From assembly GCF_009711345.1 (NCBI RefSeq), contig NZ_SMMA01000060.1, positions 118,614 to 179,252 on the forward strand: a stretch of 60,639 nt of DNA. The letters are read 5' to 3'. The notes below the pieces were generated by a model. That model worked only from the letters and a program-made list of their open reading frames with translations. It was not told where the DNA came from and ran no database searches. Both the position numbers and the translations under genes were made by a program. This DNA comes from Pseudovibrio flavus (GTDB taxonomy: Bacteria > Pseudomonadota > Alphaproteobacteria > Rhizobiales > Stappiaceae). Each line of letters begins with the position of its first letter. Within the stretch, counting starts at the first letter, position 1. Below are positions 35,766 through 45,443 of this stretch, piece by piece.

Positions 35766-37598
35766 ATGGACTTCCTCAACATACCGATGGCGATGACCTT
35801 TCTTGTCATCGGTTCGACCATTGTTCTTTACGCGACAGAGCGCTTTTCTATTGAAATCATCGCTCTTGGCTCGGTCACCGCGCTGATGCTGCTTTTTCTG
35901 GCGTTTCCGCAAACCCTCCATGGGGATCCGGTAACGCCAACAGAATTGCTGGCAGGGTTTGCAAATCCGGCGCTCGTTACAGTTGTCTCGCTTCTAATTG
36001 TGGGACAGGCACTCTTCCAGACAGATGCATTGGAGAAGCCCGCGCAGTTCGTGCTGCGGGTATCCAGACAGCGCAAGTGGCTTGCCACAGGCCCGCTTCT
36101 CATTCTGGTGGCTGTAGTTTCGGCATTTCTCAACAACACACCAGTTGTGGTTATGGTGCTGCCAATCCTCACCGCTGTTGCCTCGGCCCACTCGCAATCG
36201 CCTGCCCGCTATTTGATGCCGCTCTCGTTCATCACCATTTTGGGCGGTATGACGACGATGATCGGCTCTTCCACCAACTTGCTGGTTGCCAATATCGCCA
36301 ACGCAACAGGTGAAGTGAAAATTGAGTTCTTCACCTTCACCAAAATCGGCGCGATGGTCGCCGCTGTTGGTGCGATCTATGTGCTATTTGTGCTACCGCG
36401 CATCCTCAAGCCACGCAAAACGATGGCTGAAGAGTTTCAAGGGAGCGGCGGCAAGCAGTTTATCGCCCAGATCCAGCTTGGTTACGGCCATCCACTCGTC
36501 GGCGCTAAAGCAGTTGCCGGGCTTTTCCCTGATTTGAAGGATATGACCGTGCGCCTCATCCAGCGTGGTGAGCGCCCTCTCCTTCCACCGTTCGAGAACG
36601 TGGTCCTGAGCCCAGGCGATACCGTTATTGTCGCCGCAACCCGCTCAACCCTCACCAAAGCTCTGGCAAGTCGGCAGCCTTTGCTGACCGCAGAGAGCAA
36701 CGAGGAAACAAGCAACGACGACGAACCGTCCATGATCACCGGACAGGTCACCTTGGCAGAGGCTGTTGTTGCTCCCGGTTCGCGCCTTATCGGCCGCACT
36801 ATCGCCATGGCAGGTTTTCACGCAGATACCAACTGCGTTGTAACCGGCTTGCAGCGACGTAGCCGCATGCCGCGTATGGCGATGACTGAAATTCGCATGG
36901 AAGCCGGTGACGTACTTCTGATTGGCGGCAATAGAGAAGACATCGACAAACTGCGCGGAAACCGTGACGTTCTGCTGATGGACTGGTCTACCGCTGAAGT
37001 ACCTCAGCGCCAATACGCCCGCCGTGCCCTCGGCATCTTTGCGGTTATGATCGCCGTAGCTGTTTCCGGTATCGTGCCAATCGTGGTTGCAGCGGTGTGC
37101 GCGTGCTTTGCGCTCATTGCCAGTGGGTGTCTGAATATTCGTCAGGCCCTGCGCACGGTAGACAGCCGTATCTTCATGCTCATTGGTGCCTCGATCGCTG
37201 CTTCTGTCGCGCTTGAAGCAACGGGGGGCGCAAGAGCGGTAGCCGCGACCATTCTCGATCTTGCGGAAGGGCAGTCTGTTCCGGTCATCATGTCGATTGT
37301 TTTTGCGCTGGTAGCGGTGCTCACAAACCTGCTTTCCAACAATGCAACAGCGGTGCTTTTTACACCGATTGTTATCGATCTGGCGCACAGCACTGGAACA
37401 CCAATCGAACCGTTCATTGTATGTTTGATCATCGCTGCAAATTGTTCATTTGCAACGCCAATTGGCTATCAAACGAACCTGATCGTCATGGGTCCAGGCC
37501 ACTACCGTTTCAGTGACTTCCTCATTGCCGGTACACCTTTGGCCATTATCATATGGTTGACCTTCTCATTCCTCGCTCCGTACTATTATAATTTGTAG
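35766..37598 (+). CDS. SLC13-family permease with TrkA-C (RCK_C) domains
   Basis: A 610-residue membrane protein related to DASS/ArsB-type ion transporters. There are membrane helices in residues 1-200, a cytoplasmic middle (about 210-400) with two TrkA-C-like repeats ('FPDLKDMTVRLIQRGER' and 'RMPRMAMTEIRMEAGD'), then six or so more helices. The two symmetric substrate loops are visible as 'LNNTPVVVMVLP' with 'MIGSSTNLLV' and 'LSNNATAVLFTP' with 'PIGYQTNLIVMGPG'. Substrates in the family include dicarboxylates, sulfate and other anions; which applies here is not clear. The start is the ATG at 35766. Confidence 0.88.
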   Translation: MDFLNIPMAMTFLVIGSTIVLYATERFSIEIIALGSVTALMLLFLAFPQTLHGDPVTPTELLAGFANPALVTVVSLLIVGQALFQTDALEKPAQFVLRVSRQRKWLATGPLLILVAVVSAFLNNTPVVVMVLPILTAVASAHSQSPARYLMPLSFITILGGMTTMIGSSTNLLVANIANATGEVKIEFFTFTKIGAMVAAVGAIYVLFVLPRILKPRKTMAEEFQGSGGKQFIAQIQLGYGHPLVGAKAVAGLFPDLKDMTVRLIQRGERPLLPPFENVVLSPGDTVIVAATRSTLTKALASRQPLLTAESNEETSNDDEPSMITGQVTLAEAVVAPGSRLIGRTIAMAGFHADTNCVVTGLQRRSRMPRMAMTEIRMEAGDVLLIGGNREDIDKLRGNRDVLLMDWSTAEVPQRQYARRALGIFAVMIAVAVSGIVPIVVAAVCACFALIASGCLNIRQALRTVDSRIFMLIGASIAASVALEATGGARAVAATILDLAEGQSVPVIMSIVFALVAVLTNLLSNNATAVLFTPIVIDLAHSTGTPIEPFIVCLIIAANCSFATPIGYQTNLIVMGPGHYRFSDFLIAGTPLAIIIWLTFSFLAPYYYNL

Positions 37599-37627
37599 AA
37601 GTATAAGTTCGCGTTGGAGTGATCGGT

Positions 37628-38431
37628 TTGACGAAGCAAACCTTTGAAAATCCTCAGTTCTATCTGACAGCGCCTTCAGAGTGCCCTTACCTTCCAGATC
37701 GTAAAGAACGCAAAATCTTTACGCATCTGGTGGGAGGTAGCGCTCCTGCACTTAATGATATTCTTACGCAAGGTGGCTTTCGTCGCTCGCAGAACATCGC
37801 TTATCGCCCAGCCTGCGAGGAATGCCGCGCCTGCGTGTCAGTGCGCGTGTGCGTTAGCGAATTTTTCTGGACGAAATCACTCAAGCGTCAATGGAAGCTG
37901 GGTCGCGATATTATCGGGACGGAATTGCCGCCGGGCCCATCGGCTGAACAGTATGACCTCTTCCACGAGTACCTGAACTCTCGCCATCAAGGCGGCGGAA
38001 TGACGGAAATGAGCGTGATGGACTACACCATGATGGTGGAGGACACCCACGTTGATACGCTGCTGATCGAATACCGCAAGCGCAGCGCGGATAGCTTCAT
38101 TACCGGCGTTGGTGAAGGGCCTCTTCTCGCAACAGCGCTCAGCGACCGCCTAAGCGATGGCCTATCCATGGTCTACTCTTTCTTCGATCCAAACCACCGC
38201 TCCCCCGCTCTTGGAACATTTATGATCCTCGATCATATCGTCCGCGCCCAGCAGCTGGGCCTGCCCTATCTGTATCTGGGATATTGGGTCGATGGTTCGC
38301 CTAAGATGGCCTATAAAGAGCGCTTCCAGCCGCAGGAGCACCTTGGCGAACAGGGGTGGCGCAGACCTCAGGATAAAGAAGAAGCGCAGATCTTACCGCG
38401 CTATTACGGTCAACCGTTCACAAGGCTCTGA
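37628..38431 (+). CDS. bpt: Aspartate/glutamate leucyltransferase Bpt (bacterial N-end rule)
   Basis: A 267-residue aminoacyl-tRNA-protein transferase that adds Leu to N-terminal Asp or Glu of proteins, marking them for ClpSAP degradation. The N-terminal '[20 protein letters not shown]', the Cys cluster '[16 protein letters not shown]' and the C-terminal '[20 protein letters not shown]' (core '[13 protein letters not shown]') are family-specific. The likely start is TTG at 37628, giving '[14 protein letters not shown]', with GGAG 7 bases upstream. A GTG at 37619 lies inside the Shine-Dalgarno and is less likely. Its 3' end overlaps the convergent uracil-DNA glycosylase gene by 22 bases. Confidence 0.94.
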   Translation: MTKQTFENPQFYLTAPSECPYLPDRKERKIFTHLVGGSAPALNDILTQGGFRRSQNIAYRPACEECRACVSVRVCVSEFFWTKSLKRQWKLGRDIIGTELPPGPSAEQYDLFHEYLNSRHQGGGMTEMSVMDYTMMVEDTHVDTLLIEYRKRSADSFITGVGEGPLLATALSDRLSDGLSMVYSFFDPNHRSPALGTFMILDHIVRAQQLGLPYLYLGYWVDGSPKMAYKERFQPQEHLGEQGWRRPQDKEEAQILPRYYGQPFTRL

Positions 38432-39051
38432 AGATAACCCGCAACATCTTTGAACACGCCACAAAACTCTTCTTCCGTGATACGGCCAGTATTCACGTTG
38501 TAACGAGAGCAGTGATACGTGGCGAAGAGCTGACGTCCATCAGGCAGCACTACCTGCTTGTTGTGAGCAAAAGGCTCAGCGCGCACTGAGATGCCATAGC
38601 TCTTCAGCGTATTGTCGTAGGCGACGCGACCAATGGCCACTACAGCCCGCAATCTGTAACACTGGGAGAGTGTCTTCCCCAAGAATGGAAGGCAATTCTG
38701 CACTTCTACACCGTTCGGCTTGTTATCGGGAGGAAGGCAGCGCACCACGTTGGTGATCATTACATTGGTTGGCTCTATACCGAGCGAGGGCTCTTGGCAG
38801 TCCAAATAACTGGCAAACCCGTTTTCAACCAAAGCTCTGGAGAGAAGTTCACCGGAAAAGTCTCCTTGAAAGGGAATTCCGGTTCTATTGCCGCCCTTTA
38901 GTCCCGGGGCAAGACCAACAACCAGTAACTGCGCGTTGGCCGGGCCAAAATTGGCAACGGGCGCATTGTGCCAATCCGGCTGCGCCCGCTTCAATCGGGT
39001 TCTGTATCCACGCAGTCGTAAACACAGCCCGCAATTCGCTTTAGGATCCAT
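38410..39051 (-). CDS. Family 5 uracil-DNA glycosylase (UdgB-type, Fe-S)
   Basis: A 213-residue base-excision repair enzyme. Motif A is '[17 protein letters not shown]', lacking the polar Asp/Asn catalytic residue of family 1 as is typical of UdgB. Motif B is '[15 protein letters not shown]'. Four cysteines for an iron-sulfur cluster are visible: 'NCGLC' near the N-terminus, 'VVRC' and 'NCLPF'. UdgB enzymes remove uracil, hypoxanthine and related damaged bases. The ATG at 39051 is used; a TTG at 39057 is possible. The end overlaps bpt by 22 bases in the convergent orientation. Confidence 0.92.
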   Translation of the reverse strand: MDPKANCGLCLRLRGYRTRLKRAQPDWHNAPVANFGPANAQLLVVGLAPGLKGGNRTGIPFQGDFSGELLSRALVENGFASYLDCQEPSLGIEPTNVMITNVVRCLPPDNKPNGVEVQNCLPFLGKTLSQCYRLRAVVAIGRVAYDNTLKSYGISVRAEPFAHNKQVVLPDGRQLFATYHCSRYNVNTGRITEEEFCGVFKDVAGYLQSLVNG

Positions 39052-39083
39052 AAGCAAAGCCCGAGAAGGCCAAGCGGATGCTC

Positions 39084-39668
39084 TTAGTATTCTTCACCTT
39101 CATCTTCGTTGTCATCCTCGTTCAAACGCTGCGGACGCTCATTAGGATCACGGCCAACGCGCTGCATCAAGGTAGCAAGCTCGATAAAGTGGTCAGCCTG
39201 ACGGCGCAGATCGTCTGCAATCATCGGCGGCTGGGTCTGAAGAGTGGAAACGACGGAAACCTTACGGCCACGGCGCTGCAATGCTTCTACGAGAGAGCGG
39301 AAATCGCCATCGCCAGAGAAGAGTACAACGTGATCGACATGATCAACCATCTGCATGGCATCGACCGCGAGTTCGATATCCATGTTGCCTTTGACTTTAC
39401 GGCGACCAGTGGAATCAACAAATTCCTTTACCGGCTTTGTAACGACCTTGTAGCCATTGTAATCAAGCCAATCGATGAGTGGACGGATGGAAGAGTATTC
39501 CTGCTCTTCTACTAGGGCTGTGTAATAATAGGCTCTGAGCAGATAGCCTTTAGACTGGAATTCCTTAAGCAGTCGCTTGTAGTCAATATCAAAGCCGATT
39601 GCTTTTGCGGTCGAATAAAGGTTTGCACCATCAATGAATAAAGCAACCTTTTCGCGGGGATCAAACAT
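39084..39668 (-). CDS. LabA-like NYN-domain protein (putative RNase)
   Basis: A 194-residue PIN/NYN-fold protein. The acidic catalytic-site residues appear in 'VALFIDGANLYSTA', 'KGNMDIELAVDAM' and 'VLFSGDGDFRSLV'. The tail is basic and then very acidic ('LNEDDNEDEGEEY'). NYN-domain proteins are predicted endoribonucleases; LabA-like members occur throughout Alphaproteobacteria next to rpoZ, as here. No activity can be asserted from the sequence. It starts upstream of, and divergent from, the rpoZ-rsh unit. Confidence 0.88.
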   Translation of the reverse strand: MFDPREKVALFIDGANLYSTAKAIGFDIDYKRLLKEFQSKGYLLRAYYYTALVEEQEYSSIRPLIDWLDYNGYKVVTKPVKEFVDSTGRRKVKGNMDIELAVDAMQMVDHVDHVVLFSGDGDFRSLVEALQRRGRKVSVVSTLQTQPPMIADDLRRQADHFIELATLMQRVGRDPNERPQRLNEDDNEDEGEEY

Positions 39669-40303
39669 TATTTTAGTTACCTTTCCGCTGCACAGTATCG
39701 AATGTCTCTAGTTTGCAAGAAAAGTGATACAACCTGCCAAAACAACAATGCATTCTTGAGCTAAATGCTCTTTTCCGGTCTCTTACGATTCAGCTGGCCA
39801 TAATGGACCGACACTTTCCTCGCGAATATCCGGCAAATCACTCTTATCTGGCGAACTCCGATGAACTCACTTGTAACCGCGTTACACCTGCAAATAATCT
39901 CTGCAACCTGTTAAAAAATCTAGAACGCCCTATTTCTCAAAGGTTAAGGCTGTTTTTGTTAAAGGTTCCAAACAAACTTTTTACAAAACCAGCCAATGAA
40001 ATGTCCACAGGCAGAGATACATTTTAACGCAAAAATTAACACGTTTAACCAGTGTGTTAGCTTTACATTCGGCCGGATTTCGAGGTCCTTGGACCCCTAC
40101 TCCATTAGTTTTCGGGTTATTATCACCCACGGTGTTGCGTTACATCTTGCAACTGATAATCTGTGCCACTCTAGGTCCTCTGTCAATTCACCTAGGAGAA
40201 ATTCCCGAGAAGAGGGACTATTTTCTTTATGATTTGACTTGCGTTAAGTTTTGAAGCGCATTAATGGTGGCCGGATCAATTTCCAGAAACACGGAGAATT
40301 CGT
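39669..40303. other. Long divergent intergenic region upstream of rpoZ
   Basis: This 635-base AT-richer region has no credible gene; the short frames (39803-40027, 39996-40232) have no ribosome-binding site or family features. A minus-strand promoter for the LabA-like gene and a plus-strand promoter for rpoZ are expected. A TTGACT at 40234-40239, about 65 bases before the rpoZ ATG, is a candidate -35 element, although the -10 region is poorly defined. Confidence 0.55.
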
Positions 40304-40699
40304 ATGGCGCGTGTGACCGTCGAAGATTGCATCGACAAGGTCGAAAACCGGTTCGAGCTGGTTCTGCTTGCCAGCCATCGCGCCCGGATGATTTCCAGTG
40401 GCTCGCCGCTGACCATAGACCGCGATAACGACAAGAACCCGGTGGTAGCTCTGCGCGAAATCGCAGATGAAACCATTAGCCCGGAAGACCTTAAAGAAGA
40501 CCTGATCCATTCCCTTCAGAAATATGTTGAAGTGGATGAGCCAGAAGCAGAAGCCGCACCTATGGTTCCTTCGAATCCTAATGCGGTTCAGATCAGTGCC
40601 GTGGACGACAGCGAAGTGGAATTCGACCGTATTTCCGAAGAAGACCTGTTGAAAGGTCTCGAAGGACTGGTTCCACCTGAGCGCTCCGACGACTATTAA
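40304..40699 (+). CDS. rpoZ: RNA polymerase omega subunit
   Basis: A 131-residue omega subunit: '[23 protein letters not shown]' (core '[15 protein letters not shown]') then 'RARMISSG', '[14 protein letters not shown]'. Omega helps assemble the polymerase and forms part of a (p)ppGpp site; rsh, encoding the (p)ppGpp synthetase/hydrolase, follows directly. GGAG lies 7 bases before the ATG. The tail is longer and more acidic than in enteric RpoZ (about 91 residues), as usual in Alphaproteobacteria. Confidence 0.96.
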   Translation: MARVTVEDCIDKVENRFELVLLASHRARMISSGSPLTIDRDNDKNPVVALREIADETISPEDLKEDLIHSLQKYVEVDEPEAEAAPMVPSNPNAVQISAVDDSEVEFDRISEEDLLKGLEGLVPPERSDDY

Positions 40700-40789
40700 T
40701 AATTCTTGATGTCGGCGCCGGCAGTGTCGGCGCCCGTCGAGAGCCGTGCCGGCCTGTTAACCTCTTAGAGTTACTGGAGCGGCCGCAAA

Positions 40790-43018
40790 ATGATGCGCCA
40801 ATATGAACTTGTTGAGCGGGTTACCCGTTATAACCCCAACGCCGATGAGGCGCTTCTCAACAAGGCTTACGTATACGCCATGCAAAAGCATGGTTCTCAA
40901 ACCCGTGCCTCGGGTGACCCCTACTTCTCGCATCCGCTTGAAGTTGCAGCTCTCCTTACCGAATTAAAGCTAGACGACGCAACCATTGCCGTCGCCCTTC
41001 TCCATGACACTATAGAAGATACCGACGCCACCCGCGCCGAGATCGACGAACTGTTTGGCGAAGAAATCGGTAAACTCGTTGAGGGCCTAACAAAGATTAG
41101 CCGACTTGACCTTGTATCTCGCAAGGCCAAACAGGCAGAAAACTTCCGCAAGCTCCTTCTCGCAATTGCTGATGACGTTCGCGTGCTACTGGTGAAACTG
41201 GCAGACCGCCTTCACAACATGCGCACCCTGCACCACATGCCGGAAAGCAAACGTGGCCGCATTGCAGAAGAAACAATGGAGATCTATGCGCCGCTCGCCG
41301 GTCGCATGGGTATGCAAGAGCTGCGTGAAGAGCTGGAAGACCTCTCCTTCCGCACGCTTTATCCTGATGCTTGCCACACCATCACTGAACGCCTTGCGCA
41401 GATTCATGAAAAGAACGCGACGCTCATCAGCGACATTGAAGCGGATTTGACAGAGCGCCTTGCAGAGCGTGGCATCAACGCCGTTGTTTCCAGCCGCCGC
41501 AAGCGTCCATATTCTATCTTCAAGAAGATGCAGCAGAAGTCCTTGGGCTTTGAACAGCTCTCCGACATCTATGGCTTCCGCGTTATCTTGAACACGGTGG
41601 AATCCTGCTATCGCGTTCTTGGCATCATTCACACAATGTGGCCATGCGTGCCGGGACGCTTTAAGGACTACATTTCTACTCCGAAGCAGAACGATTACCG
41701 CTCCATTCACACCACAGTGGTTGGACCGAAACGCCAGCGCGTAGAGCTACAGATCCGTACCGCTGCGATGCACCGCATTGCAGAAAACGGCATTGCCGCA
41801 CACGCGCTCTATAAAGATGGCGTTACAGGTGGTCGTAACATCTCCACCATGACATCAGACTCCCGCGCCTACGCATGGCTGCGTGGCACCATTGATCTGC
41901 TTGCTCATGGAGACACTCCAGAAGAATTCCTCGAACATACGAAGCTGGAACTCTTCCACGATCAGGTATTCTGCTTTACGCCGAAGGGACGCCTTATCGC
42001 GCTTCCACGCGGCGCTACGCCAATCGATTTCGCATACGCTGTTCACACGGACGTGGGTAACACCTGTGTTGGCTGTAAGGTCAATGGGCGCATCACATCC
42101 CTCGTAACCGAACTCCAAAACGGTGATGAGGTTGAAATTGTCCGCTCACAGGCGCAAACCCCTCCTCCGGCTTGGGAAGATATTGTTGTAACAGGTAAGG
42201 CCCGCGCAGCTATTCGCCGTGCAACGCGTGCTTCCGCCCGCCAGCAGTACGGCGATCTTGGCAGACACATCCTGCAACGCGCTTACCAGCGGGCTGAAAA
42301 GACTTTTGAAGAAGCTGCTCTGGAACCATATCTGGGCACATTTAACTGCCAGACCACGGCAGACCTTCTGGTTTCAGTTGGTCACGGGGAAGTCTCTGCA
42401 AACGATGTAATCAAAGCGGTCTATCCGGACTTTGTTTCCGTCGTCTCCGATCTGTCTACCAATACACTTCCGGCAGGCACTGCATCGGAAGGCTGGTTCG
42501 ATCTAGACCAGAACGCCTCGGTTAAATTCAAGGTGCCGGGTGCATCGCCAGAAGACGCAACAGATGGCTGCCTGCCAATTCGCGGTATGTCTAGCAGCCT
42601 ACCGGTGCGTTTTGCTCCAAATGGCGGCGCTGTTCCGGGCGACCGTATCGTTGGCATCCTCACTCCGGGTGTGGGCGTTACGATTTACCCGATCCAGTCG
42701 CCTGACCTTAAAGAGTTCGACGATGCACCAGACCGCTGGCTTGACGTCCGTTGGGACATTGATCCGGAGATGCCATCCCGCTTCCCGGCACAGATCAGCG
42801 TTTCTGCCGTCAACGAGCCCGGCTCCCTCGCTGCAATCACCGGCGTTGTGAGCGAATGCGACGGGAACATCGACAACTTGAAGATGATCCGCAAGGCGAA
42901 CGACTTCCACGAAATGTTGATTGATGTTGAGGTATGGGACCTCAAACACCTCAACAGAATCTTGAACCAGCTCCGCGCTAAATCAAACGTTTCACAGGCA
43001 AAACGCGTAAACGGCTAA
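40790..43018 (+). CDS. rsh: Bifunctional (p)ppGpp synthetase/hydrolase (RelA/SpoT homologue)
   Basis: A 742-residue stringent-response enzyme. The HD hydrolase domain (about residues 20-180) has 'ALLHDTIEDTDATR' (His-Asp) and 'KLADRLHNMRTL'. The synthetase domain (about 220-350) has 'IYGFRVILNTVESCY' and 'YISTPKQNDYRSIHTTV'. TGS (about 385-445) and C-terminal ACT (about 665-735, 'VNEPGSLAAITGVV') domains follow. Both catalytic halves look intact. Start at the first of two ATGs, with GGAG 10 bases upstream. Alphaproteobacteria usually carry this single long Rsh. Confidence 0.97.
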   Translation: MMRQYELVERVTRYNPNADEALLNKAYVYAMQKHGSQTRASGDPYFSHPLEVAALLTELKLDDATIAVALLHDTIEDTDATRAEIDELFGEEIGKLVEGLTKISRLDLVSRKAKQAENFRKLLLAIADDVRVLLVKLADRLHNMRTLHHMPESKRGRIAEETMEIYAPLAGRMGMQELREELEDLSFRTLYPDACHTITERLAQIHEKNATLISDIEADLTERLAERGINAVVSSRRKRPYSIFKKMQQKSLGFEQLSDIYGFRVILNTVESCYRVLGIIHTMWPCVPGRFKDYISTPKQNDYRSIHTTVVGPKRQRVELQIRTAAMHRIAENGIAAHALYKDGVTGGRNISTMTSDSRAYAWLRGTIDLLAHGDTPEEFLEHTKLELFHDQVFCFTPKGRLIALPRGATPIDFAYAVHTDVGNTCVGCKVNGRITSLVTELQNGDEVEIVRSQAQTPPPAWEDIVVTGKARAAIRRATRASARQQYGDLGRHILQRAYQRAEKTFEEAALEPYLGTFNCQTTADLLVSVGHGEVSANDVIKAVYPDFVSVVSDLSTNTLPAGTASEGWFDLDQNASVKFKVPGASPEDATDGCLPIRGMSSSLPVRFAPNGGAVPGDRIVGILTPGVGVTIYPIQSPDLKEFDDAPDRWLDVRWDIDPEMPSRFPAQISVSAVNEPGSLAAITGVVSECDGNIDNLKMIRKANDFHEMLIDVEVWDLKHLNRILNQLRAKSNVSQAKRVNG

Positions 43019-43046
43019 ATTTACAGCGCATCACAACGTAAAAAAA

Positions 43047-43077
43047 GGGCTCTTCGTCATGGAAGAGCCCTTTTTTT
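43047..43077 (+). terminator. Rho-independent terminator of rsh
   Basis: GGGCTCTTC (43047-43055) pairs with GAAGAGCCC (43062-43070), followed by seven Ts; an A-run precedes it. Confidence 0.95.
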
Positions 43078-43100
43078 GTCCTTCAATCAATCTATTAAGC

Positions 43101-43139
43101 TAGGGGAATTACCTGTGCGCTTAAGCGCATTCGCCCCTA
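43101..43139. repeat. Nested inverted repeat downstream of rsh
   Basis: The outer arms TAGGGG (43101-43106) and CCCCTA (43134-43139) enclose a perfect 14-bp palindrome TGCGCTTAAGCGCA (43116-43129). It lies between the rsh terminator and the DUF2062 gene. It has no T-run and matches no known element by eye. Confidence 0.55.
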
Positions 43140-43424
43140 AGGGAATATTTTGGTAATCGTTCACCAACTCAAAAACCGAGAGGCTTCCTAAGCGAAAAAA
43201 CCTGACATAATTCTGTGTCTAAATGCCCGTGTTAACGTGCTGTCGGCTATTTTCAGGTTACAAGACGGGTGTCCATCCAACGTTGATGTTCCATGATTGC
43301 TTGCAACTCGATAGAATTAAGCCGTTGACGTAGAAAACCGCTTAAGGACAAAAGCCGCTCGAAAAAAACCGGGGTACCTTCCGGCACCAACAAAACCAAG
43401 AACGCTGAACGCAAACGGGACAGA

Positions 43425-44036
43425 ATGCTCTTTAAACGTCGTCAGAAACCAAGTCACATTGAGCGGTTGCGGGTCGCTGTCTGGCCGCGTCGCAGCTGGG
43501 CTCGTTCCTATCGGTATCTGTCAAAGCGCGTTATCCGTCTGTCTGCAAGCCCGCATGTCGTTGCTGTCGGCTTTGCGTGTGGCGCTGCTGTTTCTTGCAC
43601 GACGCTGCCGGGCTTTCACTTCATTCTGGCTGCCATCACTGCATACATCCTGCGCGGCAACCTGCTTGCTTCTGCTATTGGCACCGCTGTCGGCAACCCA
43701 CTCACCTTTCCGTTCCTCTGGATGTCTACGCTCAAGCTGGGCAACCTGATCCTCGGAAAGCCGGTCCATAAGTCCACCCACGCGGTAGAAATGGGCGATC
43801 ACATCTTCAACAAGTCGTTTGATGCGCTTTGGCCGATTATGAAGCCAATGCTCATTGGTTCGGTTCCAATCGGGATCGTGGTTGGACTTGTTTTTTATGT
43901 CATCGTTCGTGTTGGCGTTCAGGCTTACCAGAACACGCGTAATCACCGGCTTCAGCTGCGCCAGAAAGCTGCTGAAATCGCAGCAAGACAACGTGCACGC
44001 GTTCAAAAGAAACAGAACAGCGACAATCTCCTGTGA
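43425..44036 (+). CDS. DUF2062 membrane protein
   Basis: A 203-residue protein of the DUF2062 family. A basic N-terminus ('MLFKRRQKPSHIERLR', then 'WPRRSWARSYRYLSKRVIRL') precedes two or three hydrophobic segments, with the conserved 'SPHVVAVGFACGAAVS', 'AIGTAVGNPLTFPFLW' and a C-terminal basic helix rich in Gln and Arg. Its function is unknown. Its place between rsh and acpS is a standing alphaproteobacterial arrangement. Confidence 0.88.
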   Translation: MLFKRRQKPSHIERLRVAVWPRRSWARSYRYLSKRVIRLSASPHVVAVGFACGAAVSCTTLPGFHFILAAITAYILRGNLLASAIGTAVGNPLTFPFLWMSTLKLGNLILGKPVHKSTHAVEMGDHIFNKSFDALWPIMKPMLIGSVPIGIVVGLVFYVIVRVGVQAYQNTRNHRLQLRQKAAEIAARQRARVQKKQNSDNLL

Positions 44037-44082
44037 TAGAGTGCACCTCAAAAGGCACGCCACCACAAGGGAACTGGACTGA

Positions 44083-44508
44083 ATGATCATCGGAATTGGC
44101 AGCGATCTTTGCGACATTCGGCGCATTGAACAAACACTGGAACGATTTGCGGATCGTTTTACCAAACGCGTCTTTACCGAAATCGAACAGCAAAAGTCCG
44201 ATAAGCGCGCTCAAAGAGCTGCTTCCTATGCCAAACGCTTTGCTGCAAAAGAGGCAATGTCCAAGGCACTTGGCACCGGTCTTCGCATGGGCGTTGCATG
44301 GAAGGAAATGGGGGTTGTGAACCTTCCTAGCGGCAAACCGACCATGCAGCTTACGGGCGGAGCAGCCGAGCGTTTGAAGTCCATGATACCGGATGGCTTT
44401 ACCGCCAGAATTGACCTAACAATTACCGACGACTACCCGCTTGCCCAAGCATTTGTCGTCATTTCGGCCTGGCCTGCGGATTGGCCTATGAATCCCCTCG
44501 AAAACTAA
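44083..44508 (+). CDS. acpS: Holo-[acyl-carrier-protein] synthase
   Basis: A 141-residue phosphopantetheinyl transferase that activates acyl carrier protein. Mg and CoA residues are visible in '[14 protein letters not shown]' (Asp9 region) and '[15 protein letters not shown]' (Glu of KEA). It begins 46 bases after DUF2062 with AAGGGA upstream. Confidence 0.96.
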   Translation: MIIGIGSDLCDIRRIEQTLERFADRFTKRVFTEIEQQKSDKRAQRAASYAKRFAAKEAMSKALGTGLRMGVAWKEMGVVNLPSGKPTMQLTGGAAERLKSMIPDGFTARIDLTITDDYPLAQAFVVISAWPADWPMNPLEN

Positions 44509-44642
44509 AGGCTAACGCATTGCACGGCGCCTCATGAGAGGCTATGTGTTCACCAGAGCAATTTGTCTTGGCGGCAAAAGTGTTGATTCAGGCTGCCCGG
44601 GATCCAGAGGATCCGCGACACGTTTTGACATGAAGGATTGAT

Positions 44643-45395
44643 ATGAGCGTTTCCAACGAAAAAAAGGAACAGGAAGGCGGCATTTACGAGACCATTAAGG
44701 TCATCGCCCAAGCGCTGCTGCTTGCCCTGATTGTGCGCACGTTCCTCTTCCAGCCATTTTCTATCCCGTCCGGATCTATGAAGGACACGCTGCTGATCAA
44801 CGACTATCTGTTCGTGTCCAAATACAGCTATGGCTACAGCCGCTACTCTTTCCCGTTTGGTCTGGCTCCTATTTCCGGCCGCATCTGGGGTGATGAGCCA
44901 GAGCGCGGCGATGTTGCCGTGTTCAAACTGCCAAGTGACAACTCTACAGATTACATCAAGCGCGTTATCGGCCTACCGGGCGATGAAGTGCAGATGATCG
45001 ATGGCGTGCTCTTCCTTAATGGTAAGGCAGTCAAACGCGAACGTATCGATGACTTCATCGAAAAAGATCGCTATGGCAACGTTAACCGCGTACCTCGTTA
45101 TGTTGAGACACTGCCAAACGGCGTAAGCTACCATACACTCGATCTCGTCCCGAACGGAGCACTTGACACAACACGTGTTTACAAAGTTCCTGAAGGTCAC
45201 TACTTCATGATGGGCGACAACCGCGATAATTCCGCTGACAGTCGCGTATTGAACAGCGTGGGTTATGTGCCCTACGAGAACTTTGTCGGCCGCGCAGAGA
45301 TCATTTTCTTCTCTGTAGAAGAAGGTCAGCCGGCATGGATGTTCTGGAAGTGGCCTTGGAGCATTCGTTGGAGCCGCTTGGGTGATCTCCTTTAA
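44643..45395 (+). CDS. lepB: Signal peptidase I
   Basis: A 250-residue inner-membrane serine protease that removes signal peptides. One N-terminal membrane helix (about 18-36) is followed by the Ser45 box 'IPSGSMKDTL' and the general base Lys106 in 'DYIKRVIGLPGD'; the box 'MMGDNRDNSADSR' is near the end. AAGGA lies 6 bases before the ATG. The lepB-rnc-era order is conserved across Proteobacteria. Confidence 0.97.
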   Translation: MSVSNEKKEQEGGIYETIKVIAQALLLALIVRTFLFQPFSIPSGSMKDTLLINDYLFVSKYSYGYSRYSFPFGLAPISGRIWGDEPERGDVAVFKLPSDNSTDYIKRVIGLPGDEVQMIDGVLFLNGKAVKRERIDDFIEKDRYGNVNRVPRYVETLPNGVSYHTLDLVPNGALDTTRVYKVPEGHYFMMGDNRDNSADSRVLNSVGYVPYENFVGRAEIIFFSVEEGQPAWMFWKWPWSIRWSRLGDLL

Positions 45396-45443
45396 AAAAA
45401 GCCCTGCTCCACAAACCGCAGGCATGGATCTAGATTCATTTAC

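Larger units (their letters stand above)
43019..43424. other. Intergenic region between rsh and the DUF2062 gene
   Basis: The first part holds the rsh terminator (43047-43077). The remaining 345 bases have no gene. A structured element lies at 43101-43139, and a TTGACG at about 43324-43329 may be a -35 element for the following operon. Otherwise nothing was recognised. Confidence 0.6.
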
